Of a DNA stretch of 64,000 nt, positions 9,023 to 16,690 are shown in pieces. Position numbers and translations under genes: made by a program. Source of the stretch: Desulfosediminicola ganghwensis (GTDB lineage: Bacteria > Desulfobacterota > Desulfobulbia > Desulfobulbales > Desulfocapsaceae); contig NZ_CP050699.1 of NCBI RefSeq assembly GCF_005116675.2, positions 1,263,001-1,327,000 on the forward strand. The letters are read 5' to 3'. The notes under the pieces are model-generated. The model saw only the letters and a list, made by a program, of their open reading frames with translations, was not told the DNA's origin and searched no databases. How positions within the stretch are numbered: the stretch's first letter is position 1; the number at the start of each line of letters is the position of its first letter.

Positions 9023-9094
9023 ATGCTGAACAGTTCAATGGATCTTGTGGTTGCAGTTGCTGGAAGGAATGCAGCTCAGCGCACAGGCAATTGA
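9023..9094 (+). CDS. Possible 23-residue peptide
   Basis: ATG CTG AAC AGT... to TGA, encoding MLNSSMDLVVAVAGRNAAQR and three more residues. It is preceded by AAGGAGG at 5-6 nt spacing and by a near-consensus promoter. A strong promoter plus strong translation signal in front of such a short frame suggests a leader peptide, a small protein or the stump of a deleted gene. The residues show no hydrophobic helix or run of one amino acid that would define an attenuator. Confidence 0.35.
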   Translation: MLNSSMDLVVAVAGRNAAQRTGN

Positions 9095-9476
9095 TCAAGC
9101 AATTTGTAGTATTAAATTCCAAAGATCGTAGATGATATCTTTGAATTACCCACTCCGAGTTGGTTCGATCGAACCTATGCACCATTTTTGCGTCTTTTTT
9201 CAGCAACACTTTTCCGATAGTAACTACAGTATCTTTGAGGTGGCTGCAGGCAGCAGAATGGATGTTGGCAATCAGGCCGAATATTTCATGAAAATGAGCC
9301 GGGATTATTCGTTGTCAGGGATCTGCAGTAAACAATTAGAGCTGCATCCTTGATGCCTTAATCGTGGCAGAAGCAAAAAACGTGAGATATTCGGGATAAC
9401 GTCAATTGCTCTCCTACATGCTTCTGACAGTGGCCGATCATTGTTTGTCAAAAACAAACGACTATTTGGAAGTGCA

Positions 9477-10595
9477 ATGAAATCAACACAGAACAATATG
9501 CAGACAATTTCACAGGGAAATACCACCCACCTGAACCGTCTTGGCTGGTCTCCATTTTTTCAGGATCAGCTGGGCAATGAGGATATTGCATCCGGCATTG
9601 CAAGGGTCATCGGAGTGAGGAGAAACAGCTTGGTGGTGAGTCAGGGGGCCAGCGAGATGCTGGTGACTGTCTCCGGAAGTATCACTAATACCCGCGAAGC
9701 TGCCTACCCGGCAGTCGGGGACTGGGTTCTGTTGCAGGACTCTTTTATTATAACCGTTCTTGCCAGGCAGAATGCTCTTGTGAGAAAGGAATCCGGCAGA
9801 AAAAAGCATAAGGAAAACGATAGGTTGGGTCAGGATCAGGTTATCGCCGCAAACCTGGACAGAGTTTTCATTGTTTGCGGGCTCGATCGGGATTTCAACC
9901 TGCGGCGAATAGAACGGTACCTTACCCTGGTTTATAACTGCGGTATTTCACCTGAAATCATACTGACCAAAGCTGATCTACATCAGAACCCGGGTGAATG
10001 TCTCGATGAAGTCGAAACCGTGGCCTGCGGTGTGCCCGTTTACCTTGTTTCAGCTCGGGACGATGAGGGCGTGCTGGCGCTGAAATCGAGTCTTCCGGCC
10101 GGTGAAACTGCTGCTTTGATAGGTTCATCCGGTGCCGGTAAATCCACCTTGATCAATCGGCTATATGGCAAAGATATACAGACTACCGGCTCGGTGAGTG
10201 AGAACCTTGGTAAGGGAAAACACACAACTACCAACCGTGATCTCATCATCCTGCCGACTGGTGGAATGTTGATTGATAACCCGGGAATACGGGAGGTGGC
10301 GCTGGCAGCAGGAGATGCGAATTCGCTTTCTGCCTTTCCGGATATTGAGAAAGTGGCGAGATCCTGCAGGTATCTGGATTGTACTCATACCCATGAGCCG
10401 GGGTGCCAAGTATTGATAGCTGTTTCCAACGGGGAACTGAACGACGAAAGGCTGAAAAGTTACCAGAAAATCCGTGATGAACTCAGGTATATCTCAGATC
10501 GTGAGGTGAAAAGTGCCGCGCGGGTGGAAAGGGAACGATGGAAAGGGGTAGCACAGAAAATTAAGACCATTAACAAGAAGAAATATCATAGATAA
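9477..10595 (+). CDS. rsgA: Ribosome-dependent GTPase RsgA (YjeQ)
   Basis: 372 residues from ATG 9477, with GGAAG 4 nt upstream; an in-frame TTG at 9441 has no such signal. OB-fold region near residues 40-100, then a circularly permuted GTPase: the G4-like TKAD near residue 160, G1 GSSGAGKST, the switch segment GKGKHTTTNRD and G3 DNPGI. The C-terminal zinc-binding part reads CRYLDCTHTHEPGC. RsgA matures the 30S subunit and couples GTP hydrolysis to rRNA decoding-centre checks. Monocistronic in appearance; the next gene is on the opposite strand. Confidence 0.95.
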   Translation: MKSTQNNMQTISQGNTTHLNRLGWSPFFQDQLGNEDIASGIARVIGVRRNSLVVSQGASEMLVTVSGSITNTREAAYPAVGDWVLLQDSFIITVLARQNALVRKESGRKKHKENDRLGQDQVIAANLDRVFIVCGLDRDFNLRRIERYLTLVYNCGISPEIILTKADLHQNPGECLDEVETVACGVPVYLVSARDDEGVLALKSSLPAGETAALIGSSGAGKSTLINRLYGKDIQTTGSVSENLGKGKHTTTNRDLIILPTGGMLIDNPGIREVALAAGDANSLSAFPDIEKVARSCRYLDCTHTHEPGCQVLIAVSNGELNDERLKSYQKIRDELRYISDREVKSAARVERERWKGVAQKIKTINKKKYHR

Positions 10596-10709
10596 TGCTC
10601 TTTTTTGCTAAAGAGCGAAAAAGCTACAGCCTTGTTGCGTTGCTGGTCAGCGGGGCTGTGGCAACGTAGCAAAAAGCAGGTCTTTTTTGATGCAACAGGC
10701 ATATCAGCC

Positions 10710-10937
10710 TTATTTCCTGACTTCTCTGATTATACTGTCGGCCTTATCGCTCTGGTGAGGCAGAAGGTGCTGTGGACAGTGGTTGGCACCCACTTCCACA
10801 GCAATCCTGTATCGAGCACATTTCTGATAATTTGTATTGCAATATTCCTGCTTACGACGATCGAGGAGTTCGGGGATCTCCTCAAAAACTCTGCAATTGA
10901 AGTAGTCGCAGACGTCAGCAAATTCACACTTATCCAT
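10710..10937 (-). CDS. Small Cys-containing protein, uncharacterised anaerobe family
   Basis: 75 residues from ATG 10937 with GGAG 6 nt upstream; a frame-extending ATG 12 nt earlier overlaps that site. The sequence starts MDKCEFADVCDYFN and later has EYCNTNYQKCARYRI, VGANHCPQHLLPHQ and a C-terminal DKADSII. I recall this pattern (KCEF...C, then YC...CARY.V...LG...P..L.PNQ.DRA) as a recurring short protein in sulfate and metal reducers, with no assigned function. The four N-terminal/central Cys could bind a metal or cluster, but a C-X2-C knuckle is not present. Confidence 0.65.
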   Translation of the reverse strand: MDKCEFADVCDYFNCRVFEEIPELLDRRKQEYCNTNYQKCARYRIAVEVGANHCPQHLLPHQSDKADSIIREVRK

Positions 10938-11267
10938 TGTACGCTCCATGCACAGTAGTTAATACCTACACTCATTTTATCCCAGGCCCTGCTGCTTTTC
11001 AAAGTCTGTATCAAAAAACAGGTGAGAAGTGATATAGAGGTAAGGTGCATTTTCGTAGGTATGTTTTCTGATTGGATTTGATCCTTGCCACGATCTACCA
11101 GAAACCTGCGATTCAGAGACTTACGGTGTCTCGTTGAGAATGTTGTTTTCATCGGGCATTTCAACGATTGCAGGGTACATTCCCGAACAATTCAGCCGGT
11201 AACAACGAGTTGAGGAAAAAGGGCTTAGTCTGACAGGCTCCTGGTGTAATGCAGAAACGAAAAAGAG

Positions 11268-11357
11268 ACAGTAACGCTGCAGGTGGCAGATGAAGAGGAG
11301 GCTGCAGCGTTACTGTGGTGTAGGCGAGTAACACAAAATCAGAAAAAGTGTTACTCG
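11268..11357. repeat. Tandem pair of related stem-loops
   Basis: First: perfect 15-bp stem, arms 11268-11282 and 11302-11316, 19-nt loop. Second: perfect 10-bp stem, arms 11325-11334 and 11348-11357, 13-nt A-rich loop. Both stems contain the related core AGTAACRC/GYGTTACT. They lie in the 538-base region between two minus-strand genes. Neither stem is followed by a T-run on either strand, so they are not simple terminators. Confidence 0.7.
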
Positions 11358-11387
11358 TTATGTTGCCGGAATATCAACAAGCTGTCA

Positions 11388-11428
11388 AGAAAAAAAACTT
11401 CGTGAGTTTAGAGGATCATTATCGAAGT
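11388..11428 (-). terminator. Intrinsic terminator of the CNNM/CBS gene
   Basis: On the minus strand ACTTCG (11423-11428) pairs with CGAAGT (11397-11402), followed by an eight-base T-run, about 50 nt past the stop codon at 11476. The stem is only 6 bp with a 20-nt loop, so efficiency may be modest. TCATTATCGAAG is directly repeated in this stretch. Confidence 0.5.
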
Positions 11429-11475
11429 GGTCATTATCGAAGAGGTACTGCCCAGGATTAATCCCGTCTGTCGTC

Positions 11476-12807
11476 TCACGAATTGTCGGCCTCATCGGAC
11501 CCGTTTGCACCATTGGTATCAGCTTCAGGTAATCGACTTGCCATGACTTTATCAACACGATTGCCGTCAAGATCGACAATTTCCAGCCGCCAGCCCTGCC
11601 ATTCGGCAACATTCCCGGAATGTGGGACTCCCCCAAACAAGCACATCATCATTCCACTGAGTGTGTGATAGCGTTTTTTCTTCTCCTCGGGAACACTCTT
11701 TAGTTCAAGGAGATCTTTGAGTTCCGGGACAGGGATTAACCCGTCTATCAGCCAGGATCCGTCTTTACGTTGTACTGCCCAGACATCTTCCCGATCGTCA
11801 GGCTTGAATTGTCCCGTCAATGCTTCAAGAATGTCCTGCAAGGTGATCAGGCCAAGAATCTGGCCATATTCATCAACAACAAAGACCATTTGGATATCCG
11901 ATTCGCGGAACTGTTCCAGCAGTTTCATGCCCGAGAGTGACTCGGGTACATAAACAGCCGGTAGTAGATGATCGGTAATATGTTCAGTCAATTCCCCTCT
12001 GAGGTGCTGCTTCAATAGCTCTTGCGCGGTAATTACCCCGAGGAGATTGTACATTCCACCACGGCAGACAGGGAGGCGGGAGTGATCGGAATAAGCAAGC
12101 ATTTCAAGGTTTTTCTGAAATTGCTGCTCAATATCCAGGAATACAATTTCGCTGCGAGGTGTCATGAGGGAGGCAATCTGGCGGTCATCGAGGCGGAACA
12201 CATTGCGCAGCATTTCGTGCTCTTTCTCTTCGATGATTCCCGCTTGGGAACTTTCCTTCAGTATTGCCCGAATGTCCTCTTCTGTGAGGGATGCACTGTT
12301 CAAATCCTTTTTACCGAGGAGCTTCAGAATAATATCGGTTGATTTGGAGAGCAGATAGACAAAAGGCCTGGACAGTTGCGCCAATATCGCGATGGGGCGG
12401 GCCATCATCCTGGCGATTCCTTCGGCGTTGAATTGAGCGAGTCGCTTGGGTACCAACTCGCCCAGCACGATGGTCAAATAAGTAATAGTGACCACAACGA
12501 TAGTGGTTGCCGCAATCGCACTGCTCTTTGGCGCCAGGCCGAAACCTGAAAGCAGTTTGGCCAGGGGACCGGCAAGCGCAGCCTCACCAACGATACCATT
12601 CAGGATGCCGATGGCCGTGATTCCGATCTGAACGGTGGAGAGGAACCGGGTAGGCTCCTGACCAAGTTGTATGGCAACAGCAGCTGAGCGGTCACCCTCC
12701 TCGGCAAGCCTCTGCAGACGGCTTTTTCGAGCAGTGACCAGGGCGATCTCCGACATGGCGAAGATACCGTTGAGAAATATAAGAGTGATAAGTATGGCGA
12801 TCTCCAA
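11476..12807 (-). CDS. CNNM/CBS-domain membrane protein (CorC/TlyC-like hemolysin family)
   Basis: 443 residues. N-terminal CNNM (DUF21) domain with about four hydrophobic segments (1-25, 55-80, 95-125, 135-155) and the motif SEIALVTARKSRLQ. Two CBS domains follow (MTPRSEIVFLD near 215 and YVPESLSGMKLLEQF with VFVVDEYGQILGLITLQD near 300). A C-terminal CorC_HlyC domain with DGSWLIDG and a variable acidic tail ends the protein. CNNM proteins are linked to Mg2+ (and other divalent) efflux or homeostasis; the hemolysin name is historical. It is 47 nt downstream of a Ca/Na antiporter gene on the same strand, so a cation-homeostasis operon is likely. Confidence 0.9.
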   Translation of the reverse strand: MEIAILITLIFLNGIFAMSEIALVTARKSRLQRLAEEGDRSAAVAIQLGQEPTRFLSTVQIGITAIGILNGIVGEAALAGPLAKLLSGFGLAPKSSAIAATTIVVVTITYLTIVLGELVPKRLAQFNAEGIARMMARPIAILAQLSRPFVYLLSKSTDIILKLLGKKDLNSASLTEEDIRAILKESSQAGIIEEKEHEMLRNVFRLDDRQIASLMTPRSEIVFLDIEQQFQKNLEMLAYSDHSRLPVCRGGMYNLLGVITAQELLKQHLRGELTEHITDHLLPAVYVPESLSGMKLLEQFRESDIQMVFVVDEYGQILGLITLQDILEALTGQFKPDDREDVWAVQRKDGSWLIDGLIPVPELKDLLELKSVPEEKKKRYHTLSGMMMCLFGGVPHSGNVAEWQGWRLEIVDLDGNRVDKVMASRLPEADTNGANGSDEADNS

Positions 12808-12854
12808 GTATCTTCTCCTTTAAGTTAAATGAGTTTATTCCAAGGTATCCTGTC

Positions 12855-13823
12855 TTAACCAAACGTAGTGCTGACCAGATAGACCGTATACCCGGCATAG
12901 AAGAAAAGCAGCAAAATTCCTTCAATACGGTTGATACGGCCGGGGCCGCGGAACCCATAACCGATGGCAAACAGTGACAGGGTCAACACTGCCAATACCG
13001 GCATGACATGGCCTAAAACTTCAGGCCCTATCGAAATCGGATGAATGGTCCCGGCGATTCCAACCACCGCCAGGGTATTAAACAGGTTAGAGCCAATTAC
13101 GTTTCCCAGGGCGATGTCGTGCTCTCCTTTGCGAGTGGCGATAACAGCCGATGCCAGCTCTGGAAGAGAGGTGCCGACAGCGACAATGGTCAGACCTATT
13201 ATCAAGTCGCTCACGCCAAAACTGTAGGCTATTTCCACGGCACCCCAAACCAGAATTCGGGAACTGATGATCAGCAGTATCAGTCCTGCTGCTAGCCAAA
13301 ATAGTGCTCTCTTGATTGGCATGGTAGTTGTTTTCAGCTCCTGCGCCATTTCGACTCCCAGGGTATCCTGACTTTTATGTAGTCCCTGCCGGATGGTCCA
13401 GATCATCAGCCCAGCAAACAGGAAGAGCAATATCGCCGCATCCACTCTGGAGAGCATTCCATCCCAGACCTGCCAGGTGGCGAGAGCGGTCACAGCGGTT
13501 AGAATGGGCAATTCTTTGCGCAATACCTGGGAGTGAACCGCGATAGGGCTTATTAATGCAGTGAAGCCAAGGATAAGTGCGATATTGGTGATGTTTGAAC
13601 CGTAGGCGTTACCGATTGCAATGCCAGGGCTTTCCTCAAAAGCTGCAAAAGCCGAGACAACCATCTCAGGTGCGGATGTGCCAAACCCGACCACAACCAT
13701 ACCGATTAAAAGCGGAGGCATGCCGAAATGGCATGCTGTAGAAGCGGCACCTTCGACAAAACGGTCTGCGCTTACGATGAGCAGTATGAGTCCCAGGACC
13801 AACGCAAGACTTGGTAGTAGCAT
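12855..13823 (-). CDS. Calcium/sodium antiporter (CaCA family, YrbG-like)
   Basis: 322 residues from ATG 13823, preceded by GAGG at 5-nt spacing; an upstream ATG at 13859 lacks spacing for its purine run. Two homologous halves of about five helices each carry the alpha-repeat signatures GFGTSAPEMVVS (near 50) with GNAYGSNITNIALILG, and VAVGTSLPELASAV with GNVIGSNLFNTLAVVG (near 220-255). These conserved acidic and Ser/Thr/Asn positions form the ion sites. It exchanges Ca2+ for Na+ or H+ across the inner membrane. Same-strand neighbour of the CNNM protein. Confidence 0.92.
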   Translation of the reverse strand: MLLPSLALVLGLILLIVSADRFVEGAASTACHFGMPPLLIGMVVVGFGTSAPEMVVSAFAAFEESPGIAIGNAYGSNITNIALILGFTALISPIAVHSQVLRKELPILTAVTALATWQVWDGMLSRVDAAILLFLFAGLMIWTIRQGLHKSQDTLGVEMAQELKTTTMPIKRALFWLAAGLILLIISSRILVWGAVEIAYSFGVSDLIIGLTIVAVGTSLPELASAVIATRKGEHDIALGNVIGSNLFNTLAVVGIAGTIHPISIGPEVLGHVMPVLAVLTLSLFAIGYGFRGPGRINRIEGILLLFFYAGYTVYLVSTTFG

Positions 13824-14294
13824 TTTTTCCTCAATAGTCGTGCTTTTTTCAAATATCATCCTGCTATTTCGTGCCGATTATCAGAAATGCAGCATGTATC
13901 CATATGATAAAGGTAGACGGGTATGCCTGGCAATGGTATGTGTCCGGCACCTGACAGCCTGGATCGGTCTGGCATGATATCGTTGAAAGAATGCGAATTA
14001 ATTCCAATGCACAGCTGAAGATTTGTGAACGGTGAGGCGAAAGGGCGATAGTAAATCCTCGGATATTGTTTATTTTGTCAGGGGATTGTTTGGGAAAGTC
14101 TCCCCAGGATAGGCAATGCATGTGCTACGCTATGTTCCAGGTCTCACTCTTTTTTCTTTCAAATCATCGGTAAACGCAATTAGTGAGCAACGGGGAATAC
14201 CAACAACCAATTGGAATCTGCAGGCTCACTCAGATATACTTGCCGGAATTTCAGGAAATGGCGTATATAACAACCTTGGCGTTTGGGAATGAAT
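13824..14294. other. Divergent intergenic region
   Basis: 471 bases between the divergently transcribed Ca/Na antiporter and the TVP38 gene. It should hold both promoters. No clear -35/-10 pair, riboswitch core or inverted repeat longer than 8 bp was recognised. Confidence 0.4.
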
Positions 14295-14999
14295 ATGGTG
14301 AAAAACAAGAAGTTCAGTCAAGCAGTGTTCTTAGGTTTTCTGGCGTTGATGGGGATACTGTTCTTCGGCTTTGACCTTCATCATCTGCTCACTTTCGAAC
14401 GTTTGAAAGCATCCCAGGCGGAGTTCGCCGCCATGTTCAGCGATGAGCCGGTGAAGGTGATCGTTGCCTACTTTGCAGTCTATATCCCCTATGTTGTCCT
14501 TAACCTTCCGGGAGTAATCATTCTCGGGCTTGCCGCCGGTGCCATGTTCGGAGCCGGACTTGGTACTCTCATTGTCTCCTTTGCAAGTACGATTGGCGCT
14601 GCACTTGCTTGTATAATTTCACGTTACCTGTTGCGAGACTGGGTGCAGGCCAGGTTTGGCAGCAAGCTCGACAGTGTGCATCGGGGAATCGCAGAGGAAG
14701 GACATTTTTATCTTTTTTCTCTTCGCCTTATTCCGGTGATTCCGTTTTTTGTGATCAACATGGTGATGGGGGTGACCCATATGCCGCTGCGCACGTTTGT
14801 CTGGGTTTCCATGCTTGGCATGTTGCCGGGTACTTTTGTGTTTGTTAATGCCGGTAGCCAGCTGGCCAAGCTTGACTCTGGTACCGGAATACTTTCCCCA
14901 GGCTTGTTGCTTTCATTTGCCCTTCTTGGTAGTTTCCCCCTTGCTGTCAAAAGAATGTTGTGTGATTACAAGAGAAGGAGGCGTTGGAAAGATGAGTAG
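14295..14999 (+). CDS. TVP38/TMEM64-family membrane protein
   Basis: 234 residues from ATG 14295, with GGGA about 6 nt upstream (ATG 14289 is an alternative). Hydrophobic segments near 10-30, 50-70, 75-110, 145-165 and 185-205. The family core is present: LPGVIILGLAAGAMFGAGLGT, a GAALACIISRYLLRDWV helix and RLIPVIPFFVINMVMGVTHM, including the FxxR..P-type half-hairpin found in DedA-superfamily lipid scramblases. The exact substrate in bacteria is unknown. The next gene begins inside its last codons (8-nt overlap), so the two are coupled. Confidence 0.88.
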   Translation: MVKNKKFSQAVFLGFLALMGILFFGFDLHHLLTFERLKASQAEFAAMFSDEPVKVIVAYFAVYIPYVVLNLPGVIILGLAAGAMFGAGLGTLIVSFASTIGAALACIISRYLLRDWVQARFGSKLDSVHRGIAEEGHFYLFSLRLIPVIPFFVINMVMGVTHMPLRTFVWVSMLGMLPGTFVFVNAGSQLAKLDSGTGILSPGLLLSFALLGSFPLAVKRMLCDYKRRRRWKDE

Positions 15000-15657
15000 T
15001 GTGAGGAATACCGGGCTCGACCATCTGGTGATTGCTGCCCATACCCTTGAACATGGCGTTAACTATGTGGAGAAGCAACTTGGTGTAACTTTGCCGTATG
15101 GTGGCGAACATCCAAAGATGGGTACCCATAACCATCTGGCCAGGATTGGTAATGATATCTTTCTGGAAATTATCGCTATTAACCCGGCCGTCGGCCATCT
15201 TGAGCGGCCCAGATGGTTCAACCTTGATGACCGGCGAATGCAGCAGAGCCTCAAAGAGTGCCCGCGGCTGATCAGCTGGGTGGTGAACACCGGTGATCTG
15301 GGCAGCCTGCTTGAGGGGGCGCACTGTTCCTTCGGTACACCAGAGCCGATCAGCAGGGGGGAACTCAGCTGGCATTTCGCGCTGCCTGCAGATGGCAGGC
15401 TTTTAGGGGGTGGCTTTCTGCCGTACCTGATTCAGTGGCATGTCGATAGCCATCCGGCCGGGAGAATGGCGGAGGTGGGGCTGCGACTGAAGTCGCTTAC
15501 TTTGTATCATGACAACCCGATGTGGTTGCTGGGCATGCTGACCTCTATCGGAGCCGATAGGCTGGTTGAGGTCAAAGGAGCATCAGGGGCGGAGCCGCAA
15601 AGCATTCGGGCCGTATTTGACACCCCTCTGGGAGAGGTGGAGCTAAGCTCCTTGTAA
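14992..15657 (+). CDS. VOC-family (glyoxalase-like) protein
   Basis: 221 residues from ATG 14992, with AGGAGG about 10 nt upstream and a GGAAAG closer in. The sequence starts with the glyoxalase-like pattern GLDHLVIAAHTLEHGVNYVEKQLGV and continues GGEHPKMGTHNHLARIGND and FLEIIAINP, giving the His and Glu ligands typical of VOC metal sites. The second half (WHFALPADGRLLGGG, IQWHV) supplies a further module. Reaction unknown; it resembles the glyoxalase-like domain group with relaxed assignments. Translationally coupled to the TVP38 protein. Confidence 0.8.
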   Translation: MSSVRNTGLDHLVIAAHTLEHGVNYVEKQLGVTLPYGGEHPKMGTHNHLARIGNDIFLEIIAINPAVGHLERPRWFNLDDRRMQQSLKECPRLISWVVNTGDLGSLLEGAHCSFGTPEPISRGELSWHFALPADGRLLGGGFLPYLIQWHVDSHPAGRMAEVGLRLKSLTLYHDNPMWLLGMLTSIGADRLVEVKGASGAEPQSIRAVFDTPLGEVELSSL

Positions 15658-15660
15658 AGA

Positions 15661-15698
15661 AAAGGTGGGGCCGGGGTGGCGTTGACCCCATCCTTTTT
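15661..15698 (+). terminator. Intrinsic terminator after the VOC gene
   Basis: AAAGGTGGGG (15661-15670) pairs with CCCCATCCTTT (15686-15696, one bulged T), followed by a short T-run. It lies between the convergent VOC and ferritin-like genes. Confidence 0.6.
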
Positions 15699-15742
15699 CA
15701 GGAAATTCTTTTTTGGCGGAAGAATCCTGGCCTGGCATGTTT

Positions 15743-16225
15743 TCAGCCACCCCAGGGCATCTCAGTGTACTCTTGAAAAATCTTATCGTGTAATTCTTTA
15801 AAAAATACTTCGTGACCACGCTCCCATTTGGCAAGCATTGAAAGTGCCTGTTTGGCGTTGCCGGTGGCTTTTTCTGCGGCGTGTCTGTAAAACTCGGAGA
15901 GATCTTTTTCGATCAGGTAGGCGGTACGCAATACGGCTACATCGGGGATCATCGATTCGATCAGGGTCTGGTCGAGTAGCTCTTTCTGGGCACGCCCCTC
16001 AAACCAGCCATCTTTCTCCAGAGCGGCAGCAACCTTTCCCACCTTTTCGTCGGAGTTGCTGAGCAAGCCCTGGATGTATTCAATATGTTTGAGCTCTTCT
16101 TCTGCCAGCTTGGTAAAAACAGCAGCGATCGTTGCATGCGATGACTTATCGGCGTTTGATTTGAAGAACTGGTACCCCTCTTTTTCTCTCTGCAGGGCAT
16201 ATTCGTATATTTTCTGTACGTTCAT
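15743..16225 (-). CDS. Ferritin-like/rubrerythrin-family diiron protein
   Basis: 160 residues from ATG 16225, 7 nt after AGGAGGTGA; upstream in-frame codons to 16312 are rejected. The four-helix bundle shows Ex(2)EGYQFF at 14-19, EEELKHIEYI near 43, an EKDLSEFYRHAAEKA helix near 105 and WERGHEVFFKELHD near 137. The paired E..H motifs fit the diiron site of rubrerythrins, but the C-terminal rubredoxin domain (two CXXC knuckles) is missing, so it is a rubredoxin-less member. Likely role: peroxide or iron handling in the cytoplasm of an anaerobe. Confidence 0.85.
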   Translation of the reverse strand: MNVQKIYEYALQREKEGYQFFKSNADKSSHATIAAVFTKLAEEELKHIEYIQGLLSNSDEKVGKVAAALEKDGWFEGRAQKELLDQTLIESMIPDVAVLRTAYLIEKDLSEFYRHAAEKATGNAKQALSMLAKWERGHEVFFKELHDKIFQEYTEMPWGG

Positions 16226-16457
16226 GCTGTCACCTCCTTGAGCCTTGGTGGTCTGATGGAAAGGTTTCCGGCAGTTATCCAGTGTCTCGCACCTGGAAGG
16301 GTATATACACATTCGTAATCTATCGAAATTATATCGTTACAATACGCTAATTGATAATAATTCACAACTAGCATGTTATTTTATTTTCTTGCCGATACTG
16401 GTGTGGTATATTTCTCCTATCTGAATTTGAAGGGATTCTTATCATAGGGATTTCACC

Positions 16458-16535
16458 ATGACACGCACTGTAATTACTGCAAATCTTCGTAAGAGCTATC
16501 GCTGCCTGTACAACTGTTGCATGTTGTACCACTGA
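16458..16535 (+). CDS. Possible 25-residue Cys-rich leader peptide
   Basis: ATG at 16458 preceded by GGGA (7-nt spacing) opens a 25-codon frame ending YRCLYNCCMLYH. Three Cys and two Tyr fall within the last ten codons, and the frame ends 155 nt before the glycyl radical enzyme gene. This arrangement resembles leader peptides that sense cysteine or aminoacyl-tRNA supply. No obvious alternative stem pair overlapping the Cys codons was found, so this is a suggestion. Confidence 0.3.
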   Translation: MTRTVITANLRKSYRCLYNCCMLYH

Positions 16536-16566
16536 CCTCTTCTTCTCCCCACGAACAATTCCGTTA

Positions 16567-16584
16567 TTAAGGGGTACGCCTTAA
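16567..16584. promoter_or_regulatory. Palindrome upstream of the glycyl radical enzyme
   Basis: TTAAGG-N6-CCTTAA, 18 bp, with GTAC at the centre and only one mismatched pair overall. It lies 107 nt before the start codon at 16691 and is a candidate operator. No dedicated regulator is encoded beside it. Confidence 0.4.
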
Positions 16585-16690
16585 AGCGTGCTCTAAGTTC
16601 ATTTGTAGTTACTTGCTATTCTACCACTCCTGCAGATATTTGTTGTAGGCGGAGAAAGCAGGGACGTTTCAGATCTATGGAGAAAAAGTT

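Larger units (their letters stand above)
8494..9476. other. Long intergenic region with one promoter and short ORF
   Basis: Nearly 1 kb without a convincing full-length gene. Frames at 8507-8689 (minus), 8704-8922 and 9132-9353 (plus) have no ribosome-binding site or family signature. The only structured element seen is the promoter/short-ORF unit at 8967-9094. The region could hold a decayed gene or an RNA gene. Confidence 0.4.

Noticed and set aside
9132-9353. 73-codon plus-strand frame upstream of rsgA
   Set aside because: No ribosome-binding site and no recognisable family.
10597-10616. 7-bp stem GCTCTTT/AAAGAGC after rsgA
   Set aside because: Short stem without a T-run on the plus strand; not enough for a terminator call.
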